Part shown: positions 34,025 to 43,391 of the stretch, in pieces
Layout of the letters: each line of letters begins with the position of its first letter
Position numbering within the stretch: the stretch's first letter is position 1
From: CAWBJP01 sp963789165
GTDB taxonomy: Bacteria; Actinomycetota; Acidimicrobiia; IMCC26256; BP-133
Length of the DNA stretch: 64,000 nucleotides
Reading direction: 5' to 3'
Assembly: GCA_963789165.1 (NCBI GenBank)
Contig: CAWBJP010000009.1
Location: forward strand, 1-64,000
Program-made: the position numbers and the translations under genes
The notes under the pieces: model-generated
The model's database searches: none
What the model was told of the DNA's origin: nothing
Seen by the model: only the letters and a program-made list of their open reading frames with translations

Positions 34025-34573
34025 TCAGACGCCGGGCTCGAGGCGGAAGTCCAGGTTCTCCTCCTCACAGGTGGCGGCGATCTGGCTGCGCAGCTCCGCC
34101 AGCACGGTCTTCGAAGGGACCTGGAGCTCGGCTTCGAGGACGAAGAGCGGGGTGGCACTGAACGGCGCGTAGGTCAGTCGCGATTCCAGCGACGCCACGT
34201 TGATGCCGTGGCCGGCGAGGATGGCGGTGACGGCCTCGACGATGCCCGGCCGGTCCGCTCCGCTCACGTCGATGCGGTAGGGGAGGTAGTCGGACGGCGG
34301 ATGGGCGGACGAGGTCTCCTTGAGGATGCAGCGCAGCCCGAGCTCGCTCTCGACCTGCGGCTCGATCCCGCGGATGCGCTCGATGGTGCCGCCCGAGCCT
34401 GAGATCAGCAGGATCACGGCGAATTCGCCACCGAGGATCGCCATACGGCTGTCCTCGATGCTGCCACCCGCCTCGCCGATCAACGCGGAGAGGCCGTTCA
34501 CCAGCCCCGGGCGGTCCGGGCCCACTGCGGTGACCACGACGTATCCCTGATCGCCATCCGTCACGCCCGCCAT
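34025..34573 (-). CDS. Two-ACT-domain protein (GcvR-like)
   Basis: A 182-residue protein made of two tandem ACT domains, at residues 8-85 (VVVTAVGPDRPGLVNGLSAL) and 98-178 (YRIDVSGADRPGIVEAVTAI). Both keep the G.DRPG turn that binds small ligands, usually amino acids, at the dimer interface. This is the layout of GcvR and of stand-alone ACT regulators. The ATG at 34573 is 22 bases after the tadA stop, so the two are probably co-transcribed. Ligand and partner are unknown. Confidence 0.82.
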   Translation of the reverse strand: MAGVTDGDQGYVVVTAVGPDRPGLVNGLSALIGEAGGSIEDSRMAILGGEFAVILLISGSGGTIERIRGIEPQVESELGLRCILKETSSAHPPSDYLPYRIDVSGADRPGIVEAVTAILAGHGINVASLESRLTYAPFSATPLFVLEAELQVPSKTVLAELRSQIAATCEEENLDFRLEPGV

Positions 34574-34595
34574 GGCCCCGGGACAATATCGGACC

Positions 34596-35063
34596 TCAGG
34601 GGCGGGGGACCCGGCGCTCGGCGAAGAACCGTTGCAGCAGCCCGGCCGCCTCGTCCTCCCGAACGCCGGGAACGATGGCCATCTCGTGGTTGAGGCGGGG
34701 GTCGGCGGCCAGGTTGTAGAGGCTGCCGCACGCTCCGGCCTTGGGGTCGGGAGCACCGAAGACGACCGTGGCCACCCGGGCGGCGAGTGCCGCCCCGGCA
34801 CACATGAGGCACGGCTCGAGCGTGGCCACCAGCAGGCACCCATCGAGGCGCCAGCTACCGAGCGCGGCCGCCGCATCGCGGAGAGCGAGTATTTCGGCGT
34901 GGGCGGTCGGATCCTGCGCCGCCTCCCGCTCATTGTGCCGCCGAGCCAGCACCTCACCGTCGGAACGGGCCACCACAGCCCCCACCGGCACGTCAAAATG
35001 GTCAAGAGCCGCAAATGCCTCATCCAGCGCAATTGCCATCAAATCGCCTAAACTCTGGTTCAC
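34596..35063 (-). CDS. tadA: tRNA-specific adenosine deaminase
   Basis: A 155-residue zinc-dependent deaminase that converts A34 to inosine in tRNA-Arg(ACG). The zinc site is seen as HAE (near residue 55, with the catalytic Glu) and PCLMC (near 84). DVPVGAVVA is the usual early signature. The GTG at 35063 gives the normal short helix before MAIALDEAF; an ATG at 35039 preceded by AGG is the alternative. It is divergent from the caspase-like gene, with only 46 bases between the starts. Confidence 0.9.
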   Translation of the reverse strand: MNQSLGDLMAIALDEAFAALDHFDVPVGAVVARSDGEVLARRHNEREAAQDPTAHAEILALRDAAAALGSWRLDGCLLVATLEPCLMCAGAALAARVATVVFGAPDPKAGACGSLYNLAADPRLNHEMAIVPGVREDEAAGLLQRFFAERRVPRP

Positions 35064-35109
35064 GGGCGCACGGTAGCAACCACTTCTTCGGTCGCTTGGG
35101 CGGCCACAG

Positions 35110-36486
35110 GTGGAGGGGGTACTCGCGATCTCGAACTCAGGATCGCCCACGCACAAGGAATCGCCCTCCTCCCCGGCGAATGATGCCCTCGTTCGGCTTG
35201 CGCCGGGCGGGGTTGGGGCCGTCCGGCGTGTCCGAGCAGCACGCCACCAGAAGCGCTGGAGCTGCTCGTTCTTCGTTGCGCTGATCGCTCTGGTCGCGGC
35301 CGGGGCCCTGGGCGCACCCACCGGGTACTCGCCGAAGGCGGCCGAGGGCGAACTCGCCGCCTCCCGGCTCGAGCCCGCCGCCCGGGCCGGCCGATCGCAC
35401 TCCCGGATGCTCTCCCGGCTGATGCAGGCCACCGAGGCCAGCAACGCCCTGGCTCGCGCCGCCGCGCCGGAGGCCGCCCCGCCGGCGCCGGTCACCCCGG
35501 TCGCCATGCCCCTCGAACGGCCCATCGTGGCCCCGCCCAGCTTCTCCCGCTCCCCCAAGGCGGCCAAGCCGGCCCGGGCGATCCAACCGGCGGCCGGCCC
35601 CAAGGACGGGGGTGTCTGGGCCCTGATGGTGGGCATCGACGACTACCCGGGGACCGACGCCGACCTCAACGCCGGCACGGCCGACGCCCGGGAGGTGGAC
35701 GCCGCCCTCGCCGCCTATGGCGTCCCCGGGCCGCGACGCATCCTGCTCCAGGACCAGCAGGCCACAGCCGACAACATCCGCGCCGGCCTGGCCTGGCTGG
35801 CCGGACGGGCGTCCTCCGACGCCACGGTGGTCTTCTTCTACTCAGGCCACGTCCGCCAGGTGACCGGCGACGCTGACCGGGACGGTGAGGCGACGGACGA
35901 GGCCATCGTGGCCTCCGACGGGGACCCCGTCTACGACGGTGAACTAGCGGGCATCTTCCGCAACATGGAGGCCCGCTCGGTGTGGCTCGGCATCGCCGGC
36001 TGCTACGGCAGCGGGTTCGACGACGCTCTCGCGCCCGGGCGGGTGCTCACGGCGGCGGCCGGCGAAGGCGATCTCGCCTACGAGAACTCCGCCCTGGGCC
36101 ACAGCTACCTGGTGGAGTACATGGTGCACCGGGCCATGCTCCAGGGTCGGGCCTCGGGCTCGGTGCAGGAGTCGTTCTCCTGGGCCCAGGGTCAGATCGC
36201 CAAGGACTACCCCAACCGTCAGCCGGTGATGATGGACCGCGCCCGGACGCCGATGGTGCTCGGGTCCAGGACCCAGGCCTCCCCGCCGGCCCAGAGCGCC
36301 AGCGAGCCGCCCGCCTCCCCCGAGCCCCAGCCGGCACCCGGCCCGGACCCGGCCACCCCCCCGACCACGCCCTCGGAACCGGGCGAACCGGGAGCGTGCG
36401 CCCAGGTACTCGGCGTGAGCGTGTGCTCCAACAACGGGACGTCTCAGCGGCCGAACCCCCAGACGGGGTGGCGCCGGGCCGTCTAG
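35110..36486 (+). CDS. Caspase-like (C14-type) peptidase domain protein, membrane/exported
   Basis: A 458-codon ORF from GTG. The start is uncertain and the first 45 residues are unlike a normal N terminus. A hydrophobic segment (SFFVALIALVAAGALGA) near residues 52-68 is a signal or membrane anchor. Residues 175-400 form a caspase-like domain: WALMVGIDDYPG opens the fold, VVFFYSGH near residue 243 carries the catalytic His, and WLGIAGCYGSGF near 298 carries the Cys where most relatives read DSCHSG. A Pro-rich tail ends with a Cys pair (GACAQVLGVSVC). Such peptidases cut after Arg/Lys or Asp in signalling or cell-death roles. Substrate unknown. Confidence 0.72.
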   Translation: MEGVLAISNSGSPTHKESPSSPANDALVRLAPGGVGAVRRVRAARHQKRWSCSFFVALIALVAAGALGAPTGYSPKAAEGELAASRLEPAARAGRSHSRMLSRLMQATEASNALARAAAPEAAPPAPVTPVAMPLERPIVAPPSFSRSPKAAKPARAIQPAAGPKDGGVWALMVGIDDYPGTDADLNAGTADAREVDAALAAYGVPGPRRILLQDQQATADNIRAGLAWLAGRASSDATVVFFYSGHVRQVTGDADRDGEATDEAIVASDGDPVYDGELAGIFRNMEARSVWLGIAGCYGSGFDDALAPGRVLTAAAGEGDLAYENSALGHSYLVEYMVHRAMLQGRASGSVQESFSWAQGQIAKDYPNRQPVMMDRARTPMVLGSRTQASPPAQSASEPPASPEPQPAPGPDPATPPTTPSEPGEPGACAQVLGVSVCSNNGTSQRPNPQTGWRRAV

Positions 36487-36523
36487 CGGACCTGCCGCCA
36501 CAGCCCGGACGCCCCCGCCGCAG

Positions 36524-36608
36524 CGGAGAGCGTGGGATTTGAACCCACGGAGGGTTGCCCCTCACACGCTTTCCAAGCGTGCCGGTTCGGCCGCTCCCGC
36601 AGCTCTCC
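36524..36608 (-). tRNA. tRNA-Ser (anticodon GGA)
   Basis: An 85-nt class II tRNA with acceptor pair GGAGAGC/GCTCTCC, anticodon stem CACGC/GCGTG closing the loop TTGGAAA (anticodon GGA), a long variable arm and a GGTTCAAATCC T arm. No CCA is encoded. It is convergent with the caspase-like gene. Confidence 0.94.
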
Positions 36609-36617
36609 GAGGGGCCA

Positions 36618-36642
36618 CATGCTAGCGGCCACCGCTAGCATG
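36618..36642. repeat. 25-bp inverted repeat between tRNA-Ser and SRP RNA
   Basis: CATGCTAGCGG and its exact complement CCGCTAGCATG are separated by CCA, giving a perfect 11-bp stem with a 3-base loop. It lies between the divergently read tRNA-Ser and SRP RNA genes, so it is in the promoter zone of both and not at a gene end. There is no T run. An operator or a cruciform is possible. Confidence 0.5.
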
Positions 36643-36766
36643 CTCCCTGGACCGTGCTAGGCGGGGAGTTCGTGGTGCCCTGTACCCCAAATCCACGTAT
36701 GGGGGGCTGAATCCCCGCCCGAGGCTCGAGACGGTTCCAGGAGTTCGGCCCGCACGCAGCATTGAT

Positions 36767-36863
36767 GGCCGGGTCCTGCGCAACGGGGTCCCGCAAACCG
36801 AGTCAGGTCCGGAAGGAAGCAGCTCTCCGCGGAACATCCCGTGTGCCGCAGGGTCGCCTGGCC
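36767..36863 (+). ncRNA. ffs: Signal recognition particle RNA (4.5S type)
   Basis: The universal SRP apical core AGTCAGGTCCGGAAGGAAGC is at 36801-36820 (conserved GUCAGG and GGAAGCAGC elements). Flanking arms pair to form the long hairpin: GGCC at 36767 with GGCC at 36860, and CCTGCG with CGCAGG. The position just upstream of dnaX is the classic bacterial arrangement. The ends are estimated from the stem and could differ by several bases. Confidence 0.88.
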
Positions 36864-36937
36864 TGAGCGAGCGACGGGTGCTGTCCCTGGAACCCCCGGG
36901 TCGACGGCGGGTGCACGGTCTGTAAGGTTGCCCTGCG

Positions 36938-38759
<1,822 letters not shown>

Positions 38760-38781
38760 CTTCGCCCAAAGGAGAGCGGCC

Positions 38782-39111
38782 GTGCCCAGCAAGAACGAGA
38801 TGAACCAGATGATGCAGCAGGTTCAGAAGATGCAGGCCGAGATGGCCGCCGCCCAGGAGGCCCTGGGCGCCGAAACCGTGGAGGCGTCCGTGGGCGGCGG
38901 CGCCGTCAAGGCCGTGGTGAGCGGCACGGGGGCGCTCGAGTCCATCGTGATCGACCCTGGGGCGGTGGACCCCGACGACGTCGAGATGCTCCAGGACCTG
39001 ATCGTCGCCGCCGTCAACGAGGGCCTGCGCCAGTCCCAGGAACTCCAGGCCAAGCGCTTCGGGGGCATCACCGGTCAGCTTGCCCCCGGCCTCGGCAACC
39101 TCTTCTCCTAG
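38782..39111 (+). CDS. ybaB: YbaB/EbfC nucleoid-associated protein
   Basis: A 109-residue YbaB/EbfC family DNA-binding dimer. It opens with Met/Gln-rich MNQMMQQVQKMQAEMAAAQ, then has the ETVEASVGGGAVKAVVSG beta sheet and a final helix. GTG start with AAAGGAGAG upstream. The dnaX-ybaB-recR order is strongly conserved in bacteria and supports the call. Confidence 0.94.
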   Translation: MPSKNEMNQMMQQVQKMQAEMAAAQEALGAETVEASVGGGAVKAVVSGTGALESIVIDPGAVDPDDVEMLQDLIVAAVNEGLRQSQELQAKRFGGITGQLAPGLGNLFS

Positions 39112-39130
39112 CGACAGGGTCGTCCACTAA

Positions 39131-39730
39131 ATGTTCGAGGGGCCCGTCCAGGACCTCGTGGAGGAACTCGGGCGCCTTCCGGGCATCGGACCCAAGTCCG
39201 CCCAGCGGATCGCCTTCCACCTGCTCCGCCTCCCCGCCGAGGATGCCAAGCGCCTGGCCCGGGCCATCGTGGAGGCCAAGGACAAGGTGTCCTGGTGCCG
39301 GCGCTGCTTCAACATCGCCGAGGGCGAGACGTGCCGCTACTGCCGCGACGAAGGCCGGGACCCGACCGTGGTCTGCGTGGTGGAGGACGCCCGCGACATC
39401 GTGGCCGTGGAACGAACCCGGGAGTTCCGCGGCCTCTACCACGTCCTGGGCGGGGCCATCTCACCCATCGAGGGCGTCGGCCCCGAGCAGCTGCGGGTCC
39501 GGGAGCTGCTCACCCGGGTCGGGGAGGAGGACGTCAAAGAGGTGATCCTCGCCACCAACCCCAACATCGAGGGCGAGGCGACGGCCATGTACCTGGCCCG
39601 GCTGCTCCGGCCCCTCGGGCTGCGGGTGACCCGGATCGCCAGCGGACTGCCCGTGGGTGGCGACCTCGAGTACGCCGACGAGATCACCCTGGGCCGGGCC
39701 CTGGAGGGCCGCCGCGAAGTCGAGGCCTGA
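39131..39730 (+). CDS. recR: Recombination protein RecR
   Basis: A 199-residue RecR, the partner of RecF/RecO in loading RecA at gaps. An N-terminal helix-hairpin-helix (RLPGIGPKSAQRIAFHLL), a Cys4 zinc finger (CRRCFNIAEGETCRYC near residue 57) and a Toprim domain (VCVVEDARDIVAVE) are all present. Its stop TGA and the stop of the convergent Rieske gene form a shared TGATCA. Confidence 0.96.
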   Translation: MFEGPVQDLVEELGRLPGIGPKSAQRIAFHLLRLPAEDAKRLARAIVEAKDKVSWCRRCFNIAEGETCRYCRDEGRDPTVVCVVEDARDIVAVERTREFRGLYHVLGGAISPIEGVGPEQLRVRELLTRVGEEDVKEVILATNPNIEGEATAMYLARLLRPLGLRVTRIASGLPVGGDLEYADEITLGRALEGRREVEA

Positions 39731-40159
39731 TCAGCCTCCCTCTTCCATGACCTTGAACGGCACCTTGAGGCCCCGGTAGTACTCCTCGATCTCCTCGTCG
39801 CTCATGACCCGGACGTAGACGCGCCCGTTCTCGACCTTGGTGGGGAAGGTCCAGTTGGGCTCGAACTTCTGGCCCGGGGACCCGTAGGGGCCGCACAGGT
39901 TCTCGCCCGTCTTGACGTCGATCTCCATGGCGTGCTCGGGACAGATCACGGCGCACGTCGACGGGTTGATGGCGCCGAACTCCAGCGGGGCGAGGTTGTG
40001 GGGGCACCACGGCTCCATGGCGTAGAACTCACCGCCGAGGTTGGTGATGAGCACCTCCTGGTCGTAGACGTGGACGCGCCGCAGACCGCCGTCGCCGACA
40101 TCCTGGGTCTTGCAGGCGAAGTACCACTCCTTCGCTTTGGGCAGGAAATCCGTCTCCAT
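39731..40159 (-). CDS. Rieske [2Fe-2S] protein
   Basis: A 142-residue small Rieske ferredoxin-type protein. The cluster ligands are seen as CPH near residue 52 and CPEH near residue 72, the CxH...CxxH pattern. An acidic C terminus follows (MSDEEIEEYYRGLKVPF). There is no signal peptide. The ATG at 40159 has GGGGAG upstream and lies 11 bases after the stop of the molybdopterin oxidoreductase gene, so it is likely the electron partner of that enzyme. Confidence 0.85.
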   Translation of the reverse strand: METDFLPKAKEWYFACKTQDVGDGGLRRVHVYDQEVLITNLGGEFYAMEPWCPHNLAPLEFGAINPSTCAVICPEHAMEIDVKTGENLCGPYGSPGQKFEPNWTFPTKVENGRVYVRVMSDEEIEEYYRGLKVPFKVMEEGG

Positions 40160-40170
40160 CGCTCTCCCCC

Positions 40171-41022
40171 TCACCCGAGCGTGTACTTGAAGTTGTCGTT
40201 GTTCCAGTTCTCGTCGCCGATGTACATCGGCGCCCGGTGCTGGGCGATGCCCCAGGGCCGCGCCCCCAGGAGGTGCAGTTGGCGGCGTCGGTCACGGGTG
40301 ATCTCGGCGTAGGTGAAGAAGTTGAAGTCGGCGACCACCGCCGGGTCCAGCTCCGAGCCGAAGTTGGTGTCGTAGCCGCCGGCCAGCACCTCGGGGTCCA
40401 TCCCCCTCATGAAGTACCAGCCCATCCAGTAGTCGACTTCGCGTTCCTCGCAGAACTTGACGCGCCTCACCCACTTGGGGTTCTTCCACCCCCATTCGCC
40501 CGGTGCCCACAGCCGGAGCGGATACCCGTTGGTGGGCTCCAGCGGCCGGCCGTTCCGCCGGTAGATGAAGACCATCGGCGTGGTGATCGGGTGCGTGATC
40601 GTGTAGCCGCCGTCGCACTCGGCGAGGATCCACTCGCAGCCCGGGTCGGGGCCGGTGAGCTCCAGAATCGTCTGGAAGTCGACCCCCTCGAACTCGTGGC
40701 CCGGCGTGGTCACGTGATCGACGCAGGTGTGGTCCTGCTTGGTGCTGACGGCCGGGAGCTCCCGGAGCTCCGCGTAGGTGAGGCTCAGCGGCTGGTTGAC
40801 CAACCCGTAGGTCTCGAATCGCCAGCTCCGCATGTCGATCACCGGCGGAGGGGCGACGTAGCTGAAGGCGGGCCAGCGCCGGTTCGGCAGGCGGTACGTG
40901 TTCGGAACCGACTGCCGCGGCCCTTCCCGGTCATCGCCGACGTACGGCGCCTTGCGCTGCTCTGCTTCCCGGATCTCCTCCGGCGTCGGTACCGGCGGGA
41001 CCCATGCCTCGGCCCTTTGCAT
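40171..41022 (-). CDS. Molybdopterin-dependent oxidoreductase (sulfite oxidase/YedY-like)
   Basis: A 283-residue protein of the oxidoreductase molybdopterin-binding (SUOX) fold. The Moco-coordinating region is TKQDHTCVDHVTTPGHEFEGV near residues 94-114, whose Cys would bind Mo, though the usual CVTGW context is altered. ECDGGYTITHPI, then GYPLRLWAPGEWGWKNPKWV are the typical later segments. No Tat signal is present, so it is probably cytoplasmic, unlike most YedY proteins. It starts at an ATG with GGGGAGG inside the 3' end of the TetR gene (92-base overlap). Substrate unknown. Confidence 0.8.
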   Translation of the reverse strand: MQRAEAWVPPVPTPEEIREAEQRKAPYVGDDREGPRQSVPNTYRLPNRRWPAFSYVAPPPVIDMRSWRFETYGLVNQPLSLTYAELRELPAVSTKQDHTCVDHVTTPGHEFEGVDFQTILELTGPDPGCEWILAECDGGYTITHPITTPMVFIYRRNGRPLEPTNGYPLRLWAPGEWGWKNPKWVRRVKFCEEREVDYWMGWYFMRGMDPEVLAGGYDTNFGSELDPAVVADFNFFTYAEITRDRRRQLHLLGARPWGIAQHRAPMYIGDENWNNDNFKYTLG

Positions 41023-41614
41023 GTGAGTCTGCCTCCCCTTGTTCCATGAACTCGACCACCTTGACGAGCGCCTCGACGGTGCTCCAGAACGGCTCGGAGC
41101 TGCGGGCGGCCCGGCTCAGGATGAGCGCTCCCTCGAACGCCGACATGACCAGATCGGCGAGCGCCACCCCGCGTTCGCGAGCGAGACCCCAGGTCTCGAA
41201 GCCATCGACCAGCCCGGCGCGCCAGCGGGCGAACACCCGGTCGAACTCGACGCTCAGCTCCTTGTCGTGAGGCGCCAGCTCGAGGACCATGGTGGCGATC
41301 GAGCATCCGTGCTCGTAGCCGGAGTCCTCGAGGCGGGCCACCATGCCCTCGGCCAGAACCCGGATGAGCGAGCCGGGATCGCCGACCTGACTCACCGCTT
41401 GGGCGACGGTCTCCTCGATCCCCTCGCCGGCCGCCACGATCGCCTCACGGGCGAGCTCCTGCTTACCACCGGGAAAGTGGAAGTAGATCGACCCTCGGGG
41501 CGCGCCACTCTGCTCGATCACATCCGAGAAGGCGGTGGCGTGGTAGCCGCGGCAGCCGAAGAGCTCGCTGGCCGCATCGATCATCCGCGAACGGGTATCG
41601 CTCCGCCGGGGCAC
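40931..41614 (-). CDS. TetR/AcrR-family repressor
   Basis: A 227-residue TetR-type regulator. The HTH is in the first 50 residues (ASELFGCRGYHATAFSDVIEQ, then GSIYFHFPGGKQEL). The C-terminal ligand domain resembles the LmrA/YxaF group. The last 30 residues are low-complexity and are encoded within the overlap with the oxidoreductase gene. It heads a unit with the Mo oxidoreductase and Rieske genes and probably controls it. Confidence 0.88.
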   Translation of the reverse strand: MPRRSDTRSRMIDAASELFGCRGYHATAFSDVIEQSGAPRGSIYFHFPGGKQELAREAIVAAGEGIEETVAQAVSQVGDPGSLIRVLAEGMVARLEDSGYEHGCSIATMVLELAPHDKELSVEFDRVFARWRAGLVDGFETWGLARERGVALADLVMSAFEGALILSRAARSSEPFWSTVEALVKVVEFMEQGEADSHAKGRGMGPAGTDAGGDPGSRAAQGAVRRR

Positions 41615-41623
41615 GGCCCGATT

Positions 41624-41645
41624 CTATGTATGTCGTCAGGCATAG
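41624..41645. promoter_or_regulatory. Candidate TetR operator
   Basis: CTATG and CATAG flank a 12-base centre immediately upstream of the tetR start, in a locally AT-rich stretch. Position and symmetry suit an autoregulatory operator. The arms are short, so support is modest. Confidence 0.3.
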
Positions 41646-41657
41646 TAAAGAACGACG

Positions 41658-42401
41658 TCAGGACCGGGCGGCCTTGGCCACGGAGAGGCCTTCCAGGAAC
41701 TCCTCGGCGCTGATGCCGGCAGGGTTCCCTGCCACCCGGGGACGCAGACGGCCGGCGAGTTCCTCGGCCAGGTGGTACCGGGCGTTGGGGTCGAGGCTGC
41801 GCCGTCGCTCCAGGAAGCGCCGCACGGTGGCCACCTCGGCCGCGCTCACCCCGCTCACGTCCCAGCCCGCGTAGCGGTCGGCGGCCGTCCACTCCCCGGC
41901 GGCCCAGGAAGCGGGCGCCATCACCCCGGGCCGGAGCTCCCGGACCACCAGGGTGCCGGCGGCCAGATCCCCCAGGCGCTGGTGGCGGGCGGTGAAGAGG
42001 ATGCAGAGCACGCCGACGGGAAGGAGGCCCACGTCCACCAGGCGGAGGAGGTTGCGGATGGCGGCGGCCATGAAACCGGGGGGCTCGCCCCCGTAGCGGA
42101 CGACCCGGATCCCGAGGAGCCGCTTCCCCGGAGTCCGGCCCGAGTTGAGGGTCTCGAAGGCGGTGTCGTAACCGAAGAGGACCAGGAAGGTGATCGAGAT
42201 GAGCCCCGCCGCCAGCATCCCGCTCGCCGGGTCCACGGGCATGGCGACCACCAGCCCGGCAATCCACAGGGACAGAAGGATGCCGTTGATGATGATCCAG
42301 TCGAGCATGGCCGCCGCCAGCCGGGAACCGAGGCCGGCCAGGACCAATTCGATCTCCACACCCTCCGGAGTGGGGATGGAGATGCGATCCTCGTAGTCCA
42401 C
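41658..42401 (-). CDS. RDD-family membrane protein
   Basis: A 247-residue protein with the N-terminal segment YEDRISIPTPEGVEIELVLAG typical of RDD proteins next to SpoIIM genes. Arg and Asp fall in the first helix (LGSRLAAAMLDWIIING), with two or three more helices to about residue 150 and a soluble C-terminal tail. Function is unknown; transport roles are proposed for the family. The GTG start at 42399-42401 directly abuts the ATG of the divergent gene. Confidence 0.87.
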   Translation of the reverse strand: MDYEDRISIPTPEGVEIELVLAGLGSRLAAAMLDWIIINGILLSLWIAGLVVAMPVDPASGMLAAGLISITFLVLFGYDTAFETLNSGRTPGKRLLGIRVVRYGGEPPGFMAAAIRNLLRLVDVGLLPVGVLCILFTARHQRLGDLAAGTLVVRELRPGVMAPASWAAGEWTAADRYAGWDVSGVSAAEVATVRRFLERRRSLDPNARYHLAEELAGRLRPRVAGNPAGISAEEFLEGLSVAKAARS

Positions 42402-43391
42402 ATGACGAACCTAGACCGCTTCCGTCGCGATCGGTCCGCCGAATGGGAGGAGCTCGGCGGCCTGGTGCGCGACGCCCGCCAGCGGCCACAACGACTCGGT
42501 CCGGCGGGGGTGCGGCGCCTGGGCGCGACGTACCGGGCGACGGCCGCCGACCTGGCCCTCGCCCGTCAGCGCTGGCCGGGCGATCCCACCACCGTGGGGC
42601 TGGAGGAGCTGGTCGGCCGGGCCCGTCACCTCGTCTACGCCAGCGAACGGCGCCACGACTCGGTGCGGGACTTCTTCGCCACCGGCTACTGGCGCCTGGT
42701 CCGGGAGCGGATCCGGATGGTGTTGCTGTGCTGGGCCCTGATGCTGGTTCCGGCCGCCCTGATGGCGGTGTGGGCGACCACCGACCCTCCGGCCGCCGCC
42801 GGGCTCCTACCCGGCGAATACCAGGCCGTCGGCGACCACGCCGGCGGCGACCTCGGTCTTCCCGTGGGAGCGCAGGCCGCCCTGGCCGGTCAGATCCTGA
42901 CCAACAACATCCAGGTGTCCTTCCTGGCCTTCGCCGCCGGCATCGCCGCCGGGGTCGGCACCGCCGTGGTGCTGGCCTACAACGGGGTGATCATCGGCGG
43001 CGTGGCCGGGTTGGCCGCCGCCGCCGGCCGTCCCGGTCCCTTCGTGGAGCTGGTGGCGCCCCATGGCGTACTCGAGCTGTCGGTCATCACCGTGGCCGGG
43101 ATGGCGGGCATGACCATCGGCTGGGCCCTGGTCGAACCCGGACGGCGGGCCCGGCGGGTGGCCGTTCCCCTCGCCGCCCGCACGGGAGCCGCCATCGTGC
43201 TCGGAACCGCCCCCTGGTTCGTGGTGGCCGGGCTCGTGGAGGGCTTCGTGACCCCCACCGGGCTCGGCCCCGAACCGGCCGTGGTCTTCGGGGTCGCCCT
43301 CGGGGCCGTGTACTGGGGCCTGGTCGCCTGGCGCGGCCGCCCCGAGGCCGGCCGCCATCAGAGGCGGGCCCGGGCCTTGGCCCGCAGGTAG
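42402..43391 (+). CDS. SpoIIM-like (stage II sporulation protein M family) membrane protein
   Basis: A 329-residue integral membrane protein. A charged N-terminal cytoplasmic domain (LDRFRRDRSAEWEELGGLV) precedes five or six helices with the family segment TNNIQVSFLAFAAGI near residue 167 and a PHGVLELSVI loop. SpoIIM-type proteins in actinobacteria that do not sporulate occur in this same gene cluster. Its 3' end overlaps the convergent DUF58 gene by 34 bases. Confidence 0.87.
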   Translation: MTNLDRFRRDRSAEWEELGGLVRDARQRPQRLGPAGVRRLGATYRATAADLALARQRWPGDPTTVGLEELVGRARHLVYASERRHDSVRDFFATGYWRLVRERIRMVLLCWALMLVPAALMAVWATTDPPAAAGLLPGEYQAVGDHAGGDLGLPVGAQAALAGQILTNNIQVSFLAFAAGIAAGVGTAVVLAYNGVIIGGVAGLAAAAGRPGPFVELVAPHGVLELSVITVAGMAGMTIGWALVEPGRRARRVAVPLAARTGAAIVLGTAPWFVVAGLVEGFVTPTGLGPEPAVVFGVALGAVYWGLVAWRGRPEAGRHQRRARALARR

